Below, in pieces: positions 27,643 through 36,164 of a DNA stretch of 64,000 nucleotides; the stretch's first letter is position 1, and every line of letters starts with the position of its first letter. The position numbers and the translations under genes were made by a program. The stretch is from NCBI RefSeq assembly GCF_014109725.1, contig NZ_CP058554.1, positions 2,666,001 through 2,730,000 on the forward strand, in the 5' to 3' direction. The notes under the pieces are model-generated. The model was not told the DNA's origin. It saw only the letters and a program-made list of their open reading frames with translations, and did not search any database. The DNA comes from Comamonas piscis (lineage in GTDB: Bacteria; Pseudomonadota; Gammaproteobacteria; Burkholderiales; Burkholderiaceae_C).

Positions 27643-28490
27643 TGGATCCCCGCACTTTGCCCCCCGCAGCGCTTAAGGCTCCGGAAACCGGTTGGCAGCG
27701 CCAGGCGCAGTTGCTGCTGCAGGACCTGTCGCAGTCGCTGCGGCAGTGGCCGCTGTGGACGCATCTGGGCTGGCAGGATTTGCTGCGCCAGTACCGCCGC
27801 TCGTTTCTGGGGCCGGCCTGGATCGCGATCAACATGGCGATCTTTACCGCCGCCTTTGGCTGGATCGGCTCACAGCTGTTCAACCAGAATCCCAGGACCT
27901 ATGTGCCTTACTTCTGCCTGGGCAATGTGTTCTTTGGCTTTCTGACCACGATGTTCAACGAAGGCTGTCGCACCTATATCGATGCAGCGGCCTTTCTCAA
28001 GCAGGCCTCGTACCCCAAGTTCAGCTTTGTGTTTCGGGTGATGTGGCGCAGCCTGCTGATGCTTTTGCACCAGCTGCCGCTGATCGTGGTGGTGCTCTGG
28101 TATGGGGGTTACCTGGGCGGCGCGCTGTGGCTGGTCTGGCTGGCAGGAATGGTGCTGACCGTGCTCAGCGCCACCTTGGTGCTGGCCGTGTTGGCGGCGC
28201 TGGCCACGCGCTACCGGGATGTGCCCATGGTGGTGGCCAGCGTGCTGCAGATTGCCTTTTTTGTGACCCCGGTGATGTGGCATGCCAGCCAGCTGAGCAG
28301 CGACCGGGCACAGCTGCTGACCACCCTCAATCCGCTGGCAGCCTGGCTGGATCTGATGCGCCAGCCGCTGCTGGGGGCCGTGCCCGCGCCCAGCACCTGG
28401 CTGGCGGCCGGGCTGGTGTTGGCGCTGCTGCTGCTGGTGTGCAGCCTCACCTACCTTTTCGCGCGTCGGCGCATCAATTACTGGCTCTGA
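27642..28490 (+). CDS. polysaccharide ABC exporter permease, Wzm-like (ABC-2 type)
   Basis: This 282-aa protein has six hydrophobic segments and the ABC2_membrane pattern WQDLLRQYRRSFLGPAWI near the start and PLAAWLDLMRQPLL near the end, both typical of TagG/Wzm/RfbD exporters of O-antigen, teichoic acid or capsule. The ATG shares its A with the upstream TGA. Together with the next ATPase it moves a lipid-linked glycan from the cytoplasmic to the periplasmic side. Confidence 0.9.
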   Translation: MDPRTLPPAALKAPETGWQRQAQLLLQDLSQSLRQWPLWTHLGWQDLLRQYRRSFLGPAWIAINMAIFTAAFGWIGSQLFNQNPRTYVPYFCLGNVFFGFLTTMFNEGCRTYIDAAAFLKQASYPKFSFVFRVMWRSLLMLLHQLPLIVVVLWYGGYLGGALWLVWLAGMVLTVLSATLVLAVLAALATRYRDVPMVVASVLQIAFFVTPVMWHASQLSSDRAQLLTTLNPLAAWLDLMRQPLLGAVPAPSTWLAAGLVLALLLLVCSLTYLFARRRINYWL

Positions 28491-28519
28491 GCGCCGCAAG
28501 AAACCCAAGGCAAGGCAGC

Positions 28520-29272
28520 ATGCAACCCTTTATCCAGCTCCGCGATGTCGACATTGCGTTCCCCGTGTTCGATGCGCAAAGCCTGGGCCTTATCAACTCC
28601 CTCGTGCGCTTCAGCGGCCTGCATGGCCGGCGCGCTGCGGGTCCGGCGCCGATGCGCTCGGTGCAAGCCTTGCATGGCATCAACCTGTCGCTGCAGCCGG
28701 GCGACCGCATCGGCCTGATCGGCCACAACGGCGCGGGCAAATCCACCTTGCTGCGGGTGCTCTCTGGGGTGTATGAGCCGGTGCGCGGCGAAATGCGCCA
28801 GCATGGCAGTATCTCGGCCCTGACCGACATCATGCTGGGAATGGACCCCGAGGCTTCCGGCCTGGATTTCATCATCACCCGAGGCATTGTCATGGGCCTG
28901 TCCAAACGCGAGGCGGGCGAGTGGGTGCAAGAGATCGGCGCCTTTACCGAGCTGAGCGAGCGGCTGCATATGCCCGTCCGCACCTATTCCACCGGCATGC
29001 TGCTCAAGCTGGCTTTTGCCGTGGCTACTGCGATCACCCCCGACATCCTGCTGATGGATGAAGTCGTCGGGGCGGGCGATGCCAAGTTCCAGGAGCGGGC
29101 GCAAAAACGCCTGCACGACCTGATGGCCCGGGTCAGCATTCTGGTGGTGGCCAGCCATAACGAGCAGCTGCTCAAGTCCTTTTGCTCGCATGCGCTGGTG
29201 TTGCGCCAAGGCACAATAGCGCACCGAGGGACGGTGGACGACTGCCTGGATTTCTACCATGCCAACCCCTGA
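28520..29272 (+). CDS. polysaccharide ABC exporter ATPase, Wzt-like (short form)
   Basis: This 250-aa ATPase has Walker A GHNGAGKST, a YSTGMLLKLAFAVA signature and Walker B ILLMDEVVGAGD, all characteristic of the Wzt/TagH/KpsT group. It ends soon after the nucleotide domain, so it lacks the C-terminal carbohydrate-binding domain found in long Wzt proteins that read the glycan terminus. The start at 28520 is preceded by AAGGCAAGG. An upstream extension in the same frame only shadows the permease gene. Confidence 0.9.
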   Translation: MQPFIQLRDVDIAFPVFDAQSLGLINSLVRFSGLHGRRAAGPAPMRSVQALHGINLSLQPGDRIGLIGHNGAGKSTLLRVLSGVYEPVRGEMRQHGSISALTDIMLGMDPEASGLDFIITRGIVMGLSKREAGEWVQEIGAFTELSERLHMPVRTYSTGMLLKLAFAVATAITPDILLMDEVVGAGDAKFQERAQKRLHDLMARVSILVVASHNEQLLKSFCSHALVLRQGTIAHRGTVDDCLDFYHANP

Positions 29273-29353
29273 GCCTGCGCTTGAGCGGGCGCCAGTGGAA
29301 GCTGGCACGCCCCCATTTCTGAACCCATAGCTAGACAAGGAAACCCCTTCACC

Positions 29354-30811
29354 ATGGCCAGCCGCGCCCTGGTATGGATGCGTCGCGATTTGCGCTGCGA
29401 CGACCATGCCGCTCTCTACCATGCCTTGCGCCGCTTTGAGCAGGTGTATTGCGTCTTCGTCTTTGACACCGACATCCTGGATCTGCTGCCAACGCGCGAA
29501 GATCGACGGGTGGACTTTATCCATGCCAGAGTGCTGGCGCTGGACGAGGACCTGCGCCAGTTGGCGGCGGACCATGGTGCGGTCGATGCGGGCCTTATGG
29601 TGCGCCACGGGTCAGCTGCGCAAGAGGTGGTGCAACTGGCGCAGGCACTGGGCGTGCAAGAAGTGCTGACCAACCGCGACTACGAGCCCGAGGCCATCGC
29701 CCGCGATGCCCGCGTGGCCGGTGATCTGCAAGCCGCCGGTATTGCATTCAGCGATTACAAGGACCAGGTGCTGCTGGACCGCGATGAAGTGCTGACCCAG
29801 CAGGGCCATCCCTACAGCGTGTTCACCCCCTACAAGCGCGCCTGGCTGCAAAAGCTCGATGCCTTCCAGTGCAAGGCCTACCCGGTGGCGCGCTATGCCG
29901 GGCATCTGGCGGCATTGCCCAAGGGCGAAGCGATACCCTCGCTGGCCGATCTGGGGTTTCAGCCCAGCAATCTGGCATCGCTGAAGATTCCTACCGGCAG
30001 CGCTGGTGCGCAGCAGTTGCTCAAGGATTTTTTGCCGCGCATGGCGGGCTACCAGGACGCGCGGGATTTTCCGGCGGTCAAGGGGGTGTCCTATCTGTCG
30101 GTGCATCTGCGTTTTGGCACCATATCCATCCGCCAACTGGCCACAGCGGCGGTGGCGCAGGCGCGCAGCGGCAGCGAGGGCGCGCAAACCTGGCTGTCGG
30201 AGCTGGCCTGGCGCGACTTCTACGCGATGATTCTCTGGCACCACCCGCAGGTGGTGACCCAGTCGTTCCGCCCCATCTACGACAAGGTGCAGTGGGACGA
30301 CGCGCCCGAGCTGTGGCAGGCCTGGTGCGAGGCGCGCACCGGCTACCCCTTGGTGGATGCCGCCATGCGCCAATTGCTGCAGACCGGCTATATGCACAAT
30401 CGCCTGCGCATGGTGGTGGCCAGCTTTTTGACCAAGGACCTGGGCATTGACTGGCGCGCGGGTGAGCGCTTTTTTGCCCAGCACCTCAATGACTATGACC
30501 TGTCCTCGAACAACGGCGGCTGGCAGTGGGCTGCCTCAACGGGTTGCGATGCACAGCCCTGGTTCCGCATCTTCAACCCCATCACCCAGTCGCAGCGCTT
30601 TGATGCGGACGGCAAGTTCATCCGCCGCTACCTGCCTGAGCTGGCCCAGGTGCCCGACAAACATATTCACTTTCCAGCCGCAATGAAGCCGCTGGAGCAG
30701 CAGGCCTGCGGTCTGCAACTGGGGCGCGACTACCCACACCCGGTGGTGGACCACGGCCGGGCGCGCGAGCGGACCTTGATGCGGTTTCACTTTATGAAGA
30801 ATCCGGACTAA
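29354..30811 (+). CDS. phrB: deoxyribodipyrimidine photolyase
   Basis: This 485-aa cytosolic DNA-repair enzyme uses blue light and FADH2 to split cyclobutane pyrimidine dimers. It begins with the antenna-domain signature LVWMRRDLRCDDHAAL and ends with the FAD-binding block: FFAQHLNDYDLSSNNGGWQW, ASTGCDAQPWFRIFNP and SQRFDADGKFIRRYLPEL, all of which define class I photolyases. Length is normal. It is a single gene 81 bp after the exporter ATPase and is not obviously part of the glycan operon. Confidence 0.95.
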   Translation: MASRALVWMRRDLRCDDHAALYHALRRFEQVYCVFVFDTDILDLLPTREDRRVDFIHARVLALDEDLRQLAADHGAVDAGLMVRHGSAAQEVVQLAQALGVQEVLTNRDYEPEAIARDARVAGDLQAAGIAFSDYKDQVLLDRDEVLTQQGHPYSVFTPYKRAWLQKLDAFQCKAYPVARYAGHLAALPKGEAIPSLADLGFQPSNLASLKIPTGSAGAQQLLKDFLPRMAGYQDARDFPAVKGVSYLSVHLRFGTISIRQLATAAVAQARSGSEGAQTWLSELAWRDFYAMILWHHPQVVTQSFRPIYDKVQWDDAPELWQAWCEARTGYPLVDAAMRQLLQTGYMHNRLRMVVASFLTKDLGIDWRAGERFFAQHLNDYDLSSNNGGWQWAASTGCDAQPWFRIFNPITQSQRFDADGKFIRRYLPELAQVPDKHIHFPAAMKPLEQQACGLQLGRDYPHPVVDHGRARERTLMRFHFMKNPD

Positions 30812-30854
30812 CTGGATTGGCGGAGAGCGGCAGTTGCGCTACGGCGTATCTCGA

Positions 30855-31379
30855 TCAGCGCCCTGCAGTGACCCTGTCTACTGGCAGCCGCATCGCTATG
30901 CGCCGCTCCGGCGGCAGCCCATGCAGAGCCTCCGCGTCCAGGCAGTGTTGCAGGCGTGGCCCCGGCTGCTGCAGCTGCTGAAAACCCCGCTTCGCATATG
31001 CAGGCGCACACCAGGCGAGGTCTGAAAAGGTGGTCAATGTCAGCGCGCTCAGGCCCTGCGCCACCGCGTGCCGGTACGCACTATCGATGAGCAGGGTCGC
31101 GATGCCCCTGCGCTGCCAGTCCGCGTGGACAGATAACTCCCAGATGTGAAGCTCGGTGTCAAAAATCTCCGTGCTAATGAAACCGATAAGCACAGCTTCA
31201 TCCGTTTCGGCCACCCATACCGATTGCTGGAGGATGCGGCTTTCATGCTCAGCCTGCGCTATCAGGGGGCCATCTGCCAGCCATGCCAGGCCCGCAGCAT
31301 GGCTATACAGCTGTGCAGCAGACTTTTCAATGGCTGGCAAATCTGCAGCGTCTTTGAGGCGGGCAGGGCGAATCAACAT
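30855..31379 (-). CDS. GNAT-family N-acetyltransferase
   Basis: This 174-aa protein has the acetyl-CoA-binding GNAT core: LHIWELSVHADWQRRGIATLLIDSAYRHA includes the V-x5-RRGIA P-loop, followed by LTTFSDLAWCAPAYAKRGF, the C-terminal beta-bulge region. The start MLIRPARLKDAADL at 31379 is the canonical GNAT beginning; a longer open frame upstream is unconserved. It acetylates a small molecule or peptide that cannot be named here. It is convergent with phrB. Confidence 0.85.
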   Translation of the reverse strand: MLIRPARLKDAADLPAIEKSAAQLYSHAAGLAWLADGPLIAQAEHESRILQQSVWVAETDEAVLIGFISTEIFDTELHIWELSVHADWQRRGIATLLIDSAYRHAVAQGLSALTLTTFSDLAWCAPAYAKRGFQQLQQPGPRLQHCLDAEALHGLPPERRIAMRLPVDRVTAGR

Positions 31380-31778
31380 GCGGGGGGCTCCAGATCCATA
31401 CCGTGCTCTCTGGGCATGAGGTCGGATGGCTCGGCATTGTAGTTCTGGGCAAGAGGAATATCTGCGCGGACAGCCGCAGTCACCGCCTGATCTGGGTACG
31501 GCAGCCAAAGCGCCTTGGACAGGATCGGTAGCGGCCTGGACCTTGCCAAGCCCTGCGGGCGTGCAGCCATCTAAAAGAAGATGCCCGCCATGATCCAGAT
31601 CATGAAAGTACCAATATACTGCTTAATGTTTCAAATTGTGTCGTTTGCAGTGCATCCACAACACGAAACGAATGCTACTTCGCACTCCCAAGACTGATCC
31701 CTCCCACAGCCCAACGTCCTGTCAAAAGCCCACGCCCAGTGGGGCCCTGCCAGGACAGCCTCTCGCCACCCCACCACG
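31380..31778. other. intergenic region with a 16-bp dyad upstream of the IPTL-CTERM gene
   Basis: No gene is supported in these 399 bases. The right half is AT-rich and probably holds the promoter of the IPTL-CTERM gene. CATGATC-CA-GATCATG (31589-31604) is a perfect 7-bp-arm dyad about 175 bp upstream of that start and is the only clear operator-like sequence. Confidence 0.55.
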
Positions 31779-33212
31779 ATGAAAAAACGCTTCCTCAACG
31801 CACCCGCGCGCCTGGCTTTGCTCGGGTTCCTGGCTATCACTGGCGCCCACGCTGCGCCTCAGATTATTTATGACGGCAGCAGCCCGCCTGCGCCTGCCGT
31901 GTGGACCCAGGCGACGGTTGGCTCACCGACGGTGGCCTCTGCTGAAGGCCTGACACGCTTTACTACCAGGACGGCCCCCGGTGGAAGAACCAGTGATGCC
32001 AACCTCTTCAAATACGCAGCGGGCACCAATAGCTTTATCGCCTCCATCAAGCTCAAGGCCTATTCGGTGAACCGCCACAACCAATTAGATGCAGGGCTGA
32101 TGTTCAGTGTGGGCGATGAATTTAGTGGTTCCGCTGGAAATACCATCCAGCGCTCGGCCATGCTCTACATCGATGCCACAGCCATGGGCTGGGCGGACGA
32201 TTCGGCATCGGTTGCCAATGACGCCAGCGTGTTCCATGAATATGCGATTCGCTATACCAATGGACAGTTGGACGTTTTTGTCGACACCAGCTTTGACACC
32301 ATCATTGCGGGCACTGCCAAGCCTGTTCTCAGCCGGGCGCAGCCTTCCTCAGGCAGTGACCGGGGCGCCATTGTTTTCGGCGACCAGTCCAATGACCCCA
32401 ACGTGGATTCCGACTTCGCGGTGGAGTTCGTCAAGTTCCAGAACCTGCGCCTGCCCACGGAGCCAGGCTATGTATTTACAGAAACCGGTGATGGCCAACT
32501 GACCGCCTACTGGGGCACCCCCGCTTACGCTGGCGAGTCGCCGATCAGCGGCTACACCGCCACGGCATTGACCACCGATACGCCGCCGAAGACGGCTGGC
32601 AGCTGCAGCACCTCCGCTACACCGCCAGAGCTTGCAGCCGACTTTTGCACGATCGGCGGTCTTGCCAACGGCACGCCGTACACCGTCAGTGTGCAGGCTA
32701 CCAATGCTGCTGGTGTCGGTGCCAGCGCGTTGACGGATCGGGCAGCCACGCCGGTCGCGAGTGTTGCCGTTCCTGACACCTCGGTGCTCGTCAACGGCGT
32801 CGTGGGTCAAAGCTACGACGCGGTCATCACGCCGACCGGCGGCCAGGCTCCCTACCAGTTCGAGATCATCGATGGCAGCTTGCCCCAAGGGCTGGCCGCA
32901 CAGCTGTCTGACGATGGGCTGAGCATCCGCATCGCCGGTACACCCAGCCGCAGCGAAACGACCCAATTCACGCTGAGCATCTCGGACAGCACCCCTGCAC
33001 CGGTGGAGCTGGCGAGCAAGGCGGGTCCGACATTGACGACGGTTGTGCAGGCCTACAGCATTACGGTGGCTGCCCCCGATGTGGTGGTGGTGCCCGCCAA
33101 GGCGACGCCCGTTCCGTCGCTGGGCGTTTGGGCTGTGTTGCTGCTGAACCTGTTGGCAGGTGGCCTGGCTGCGCTGGGACTGCGCGGCCGAAACAAGCCT
33201 GCGCAGGCTTGA
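31779..33212 (+). CDS. IPTL-CTERM sorted exoprotein with fibronectin III-like and Ig-like domains
   Basis: This 477-aa protein starts with a Sec signal peptide (MKKRFLNAPARLALLGFLAI, cleavage near AHA-AP). Residues 230-325 look like a fibronectin type III repeat (YWGTPAYAGESPISGYTAT, GLANGTPYTVSVQATNAAG). Residues 340-425 look like a putative-Ig/cadherin-like repeat (PTGGQAPYQFEIIDGSLPQG). The end is a sorting tail: VPSLGVWAVLLLNLLAGG, then a basic RGRNKP, the IPTL-CTERM pattern of outer-surface processed proteins in betaproteobacteria. It probably serves at the cell surface or matrix. No dedicated exosortase-like enzyme is seen in the window. Confidence 0.82.
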   Translation: MKKRFLNAPARLALLGFLAITGAHAAPQIIYDGSSPPAPAVWTQATVGSPTVASAEGLTRFTTRTAPGGRTSDANLFKYAAGTNSFIASIKLKAYSVNRHNQLDAGLMFSVGDEFSGSAGNTIQRSAMLYIDATAMGWADDSASVANDASVFHEYAIRYTNGQLDVFVDTSFDTIIAGTAKPVLSRAQPSSGSDRGAIVFGDQSNDPNVDSDFAVEFVKFQNLRLPTEPGYVFTETGDGQLTAYWGTPAYAGESPISGYTATALTTDTPPKTAGSCSTSATPPELAADFCTIGGLANGTPYTVSVQATNAAGVGASALTDRAATPVASVAVPDTSVLVNGVVGQSYDAVITPTGGQAPYQFEIIDGSLPQGLAAQLSDDGLSIRIAGTPSRSETTQFTLSISDSTPAPVELASKAGPTLTTVVQAYSITVAAPDVVVVPAKATPVPSLGVWAVLLLNLLAGGLAALGLRGRNKPAQA

Positions 33213-33237
33213 GCTGGCAACGGCTGCTAGTTGAGAC

Positions 33238-33264
33238 AACCACCTTCGGGTGGTTTGTTTTTTT
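33238..33264 (+). terminator. Rho-independent terminator of the IPTL-CTERM gene
   Basis: AACCACC and GGTGGTT form a perfect 7-bp stem closed by a TTCG tetraloop and followed by TGTTTTTTTT. It lies 25 bp after the stop codon. Confidence 0.9.
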
Positions 33265-33275
33265 CTGGGGCAGTG

Positions 33276-33443
33276 TTAGGGACCCTCTGCAAAACTCCCT
33301 GCCGTGGTCTGAACGCGGGCTCGGGCGATCCGCTGCGTTGTCTTCCTTGTCAATAGCTCGCTATTGACTGCAAAAGACGCCTTGCGTCTCATCCCGATCC
33401 GCGTCCATCCCCGCTTGGCGAGGGTTTTGCAGAGGGTCCTTAG
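33276..33443. mobile_element. MITE-like palindromic element, full copy
   Basis: A 168-bp non-coding element has near-perfect terminal inverted repeats: GGACCCTCTGCAAAAC at the left is matched by GTTTTGCAGAGGGTCC at the right, with TTAG at both outer ends that may be a target duplication. Inside are a perfect hairpin GTCAATAG-CTCG-CTATTGAC (33349-33368) and a second one AGACGC-CTT-GCGTCT (33375-33389). It sits between a terminator and the histidine kinase gene. A second, shortened and inverted copy is at 45799-45896, which shows that it is mobile or dispersed. No transposase is encoded. Confidence 0.8.
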
Positions 33444-33734
33444 TGCGGACTGGGGCGCTTTGGTGAAGCTTGGGCACGGCGCTTGCATAGGGAGTACAGC
33501 CCCCATAAAAAGAAGCCGCCCTTTAGGCCAAGCTCGGCACAAGACCACTCAAAAATCAATCAATCTTCAACCCAATGGCGGTGATAGCAAGAGCCGTGGA
33601 AGGAGGCCGGTTTGGGCTGCCATCCGCGCAGCGCCGCACAGACCCGGGCTTTGCTGGCGCCCTTTGTACGCTTTTGCTTACATAACGCACAGCGTCAATC
33701 TGCAAAATACATGGCTTAACATCTCACTCCGCCC
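33444..33734. other. gene-free stretch before the histidine kinase
   Basis: Apart from the Bug-gene tail, this 291-bp stretch between the MITE and the kinase holds no supported gene. The last 70 bases are AT-richer and are the likely promoter region of the kinase gene. Confidence 0.5.
33556..33600 (-). pseudogene. 3' remnant of a Bug-type solute-binding protein gene
   Basis: Read on the minus strand, about 14 codons ending in ITAIGLKID and a stop match the C-terminus SAIGLKID-stop of the Bug gene at 36165-37169, with closely similar DNA around the stop (ATCAATCAATCTTCAA on the plus strand in both). The rest of the gene is not recognisable. It may be a leftover of a deleted or rearranged paralogue. 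Confidence 0.5.
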
Positions 33735-35978
33735 ATGCAATCAGAGCTTTTGCAACAGTACCAGCGCCGCATTGCTGATTTAGAAACCGAGCTGGCCGTC
33801 GCTCGCGACATATCGGCGGAAGCTATAGGGCATGCGTCCGTAGACAACTTGCCGGTGGACTTTGCATTGGATGCGGCCGGCATTGGTCTGTTCAATGTGG
33901 ATGTCGGCACACAGACCATCCATCTGAGTGCGGGCGCCTGCCGGCTCTTTGGGCTGGCGGTGCAGGCGTCTTACCCGACGTCCACGTTCGAACGCCTCTT
34001 GGTGGACCGCAGCGAAGCATCGAACCACCACAGCCGCAGCGATGGTTCAGCGGCACTGGTGGTGACCTACCAGATCAGCCGTGCAGACAACGGCGCATTG
34101 CGTTGGATCGAGCGGCGCGCACGCATTCGCCGCGATGCCAGCGGGGCGGTGATCGACTTTGGTGGTGCGCTGCGCGATGTCACCGATTTTCGGGCTGCGA
34201 TGGAGCTGGCTGCTAAATCCCACAAGGCGGTTGCTGCACTGTTGGACAGCCGCAGCTTTCTGATTGACCTCACGGTGCGCCAACGTGCGCTCTCCGATCC
34301 GGACACCGTCATGCGCATGACGGCGCAGCTGCTCGGTGAGCGGCTGGGCGCCCATCGCGTGGGCTTTTACCGCATTTTGAGCAGCAGCTCCATGCAGTAC
34401 CTCAACGGCTGGAGCCAGAGCGAGCTGCCATTGCTGTCGGGTATCTCGCCCGTCGAGGCTTTCGGCGCGCAGGCAGAGCAGCTCCGCAGCAGGGGCGAGA
34501 TGCTGGTTTTTTCCGACAGCCGCCATGATCTGGACGGCAGCCTGCACCCGCTGGCAGAGCACGGGGTGCTATCAGGGGTGGAGGTGCCGCTGCTGAGTAA
34601 CCAACGCTGGTGCGCCGGCATGGTCGTGCATTGCGCCAATGTGCGCAGCTGGACTGAGGCGGAGGTGGGCGTTATTCGCGAGGTGGCAGAGCTGGCCTGG
34701 TTGGCGGTGGAACGCGCCGAAGCCTTTTTGCGCCTGGGCGACCAGGTACAGCGCCAGGTGGAAAAGATCGAGTTTGGAAGGAGAGAAGCCATCGGCCAAC
34801 GGGAAGGGCGGCTGGTGGCGGAATCCAAGGTTCATCAATTGCAGAAGCTGGAAGCCGTGGGCCAGCTGACGGGCGGCATCGCGCACGACTTCAACAACAT
34901 GCTGGCCATCATCATGGGGGGCCTGGCGCTGCTGCAGCGCAAGCTCCAACGCGGTGACACGAATGTGCAAAAGCATGTGGACTCGGCAATGGACGGTGCA
35001 AAACGGGCCGCAACCCTGACGGCCCGGCTGCTGGCGTTTTCTCGCCAACACCCGTTGTCACCCGTCCCGACCGACATCAATCGGCTGATGGCCAATCTCA
35101 GCGATCTGCTGTCACGAACGCCGGGTGAATCGGTACAGCTGGAGGTGATACAGGGCGCCGGGCTGTGGAACACCTTGGTGGACCAAAACCAGCTGGAAAA
35201 CGTGCTGCTCAACCTCTGCATCAATGCACGCGACGCGATGCCAAGCGGTGGCCGCCTGACGGTGGAAACCAACAATGTGCATGTGGAGCGGAGCTATGCG
35301 CTGGAGTTTGACCTGGCCGTGGGCCAGTATGTCGTCCTGTCAGTGACGGACACGGGCACCGGGATGACGCCCGAGGTGCTGGCACGCGCCTTTGAACCTT
35401 TCTTTACCACCAAGGCCGTGGGCAAAGGCTCTGGCCTGGGCCTGAGCCAGGCCTTTGGTTTTGCCAGCCAGTCGGGCGGGCACCTTAAAGCGTACTCAGA
35501 GTTGGGTCACGGCACGACGTTCAAGATTTACCTGCCGCGCCACATCGGCAACGCTGTCGGCCAGCCGCTGCCTGGCCTGCGGCAGCCGCTGCGCGCGGGT
35601 CGTGTGGGCGAGATCATCATGGTGGTGGACGATGAAGACCGCATGCGTGCGGTGGCGTCCGAGACCTTGCGCGAATTGGGCTACACGGTCGTCGATGCCG
35701 CGAACGGCCCGGAGGCGCTTGCCATGATCGATGCAGGCCAGGAGGTCACTGTTTTGTTCACGGACATCATCATGCCCGATATGACGGGCCGCCAACTGGC
35801 TGACCTGGCCCTTCAAAAACTGCCGCAGCTCAAGGTGCTCTACACCACGGGCTACACGCGCAATGCCGTTGTGCATAACGGCATTCTGGATGCGGGTACC
35901 AACTTCCTGGCCAAGCCTTACAGCATTGAAGACTTGTCTGCCAAGATTGCGGATGTGCTGGACGCTGCTGCCAACTGA
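33735..35978 (+). CDS. hybrid sensor histidine kinase with PAS, GAF, HisKA, HATPase and receiver domains
   Basis: This 747-aa cytosolic signalling protein has no TM segments. A short coiled coil (1-30) is followed by a PAS-like domain (about 42-155, with the PAC end GALRDVTDF), a GAF-like domain (about 180-330), HisKA with the phosphorylated H384 in GGIAHDFNNML, and an HATPase domain with the N box NLCINARDAM, the DTGTGM G1 box and GKGSGLGLS. A C-terminal receiver carries the phospho-acceptor D677 in LFTDIIMPDMTG. The layout is that of PAS/GAF hybrid kinases sensing an internal cue. No partner regulator is adjacent. Confidence 0.92.
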   Translation: MQSELLQQYQRRIADLETELAVARDISAEAIGHASVDNLPVDFALDAAGIGLFNVDVGTQTIHLSAGACRLFGLAVQASYPTSTFERLLVDRSEASNHHSRSDGSAALVVTYQISRADNGALRWIERRARIRRDASGAVIDFGGALRDVTDFRAAMELAAKSHKAVAALLDSRSFLIDLTVRQRALSDPDTVMRMTAQLLGERLGAHRVGFYRILSSSSMQYLNGWSQSELPLLSGISPVEAFGAQAEQLRSRGEMLVFSDSRHDLDGSLHPLAEHGVLSGVEVPLLSNQRWCAGMVVHCANVRSWTEAEVGVIREVAELAWLAVERAEAFLRLGDQVQRQVEKIEFGRREAIGQREGRLVAESKVHQLQKLEAVGQLTGGIAHDFNNMLAIIMGGLALLQRKLQRGDTNVQKHVDSAMDGAKRAATLTARLLAFSRQHPLSPVPTDINRLMANLSDLLSRTPGESVQLEVIQGAGLWNTLVDQNQLENVLLNLCINARDAMPSGGRLTVETNNVHVERSYALEFDLAVGQYVVLSVTDTGTGMTPEVLARAFEPFFTTKAVGKGSGLGLSQAFGFASQSGGHLKAYSELGHGTTFKIYLPRHIGNAVGQPLPGLRQPLRAGRVGEIIMVVDDEDRMRAVASETLRELGYTVVDAANGPEALAMIDAGQEVTVLFTDIIMPDMTGRQLADLALQKLPQLKVLYTTGYTRNAVVHNGILDAGTNFLAKPYSIEDLSAKIADVLDAAAN

Positions 35979-36164
35979 TGTGTCTTGCCTGGTCGCGCTG
36001 CAGGCAATCCTCTAAGGCTGCCAAGCTGGTGGCACAGGCCGTTGGCGGTGTAAGCCAACACAGCTTGATGGCCCGGGAGCTGTGTTGCCGCCCCAGCCTT
36101 GTTGCTTCGCTGCAGCGCGGGGCGGATCATGCCGATCAGCCCGGCGCCACTCTGCCCAACGGCA

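Noticed and set aside
27692..28519. N-terminal 276 codons in frame with the Wzt-like ATPase
   Set aside because: This stretch is the out-of-frame reading of the Wzm-like permease gene; the conserved ATPase begins at 28520.
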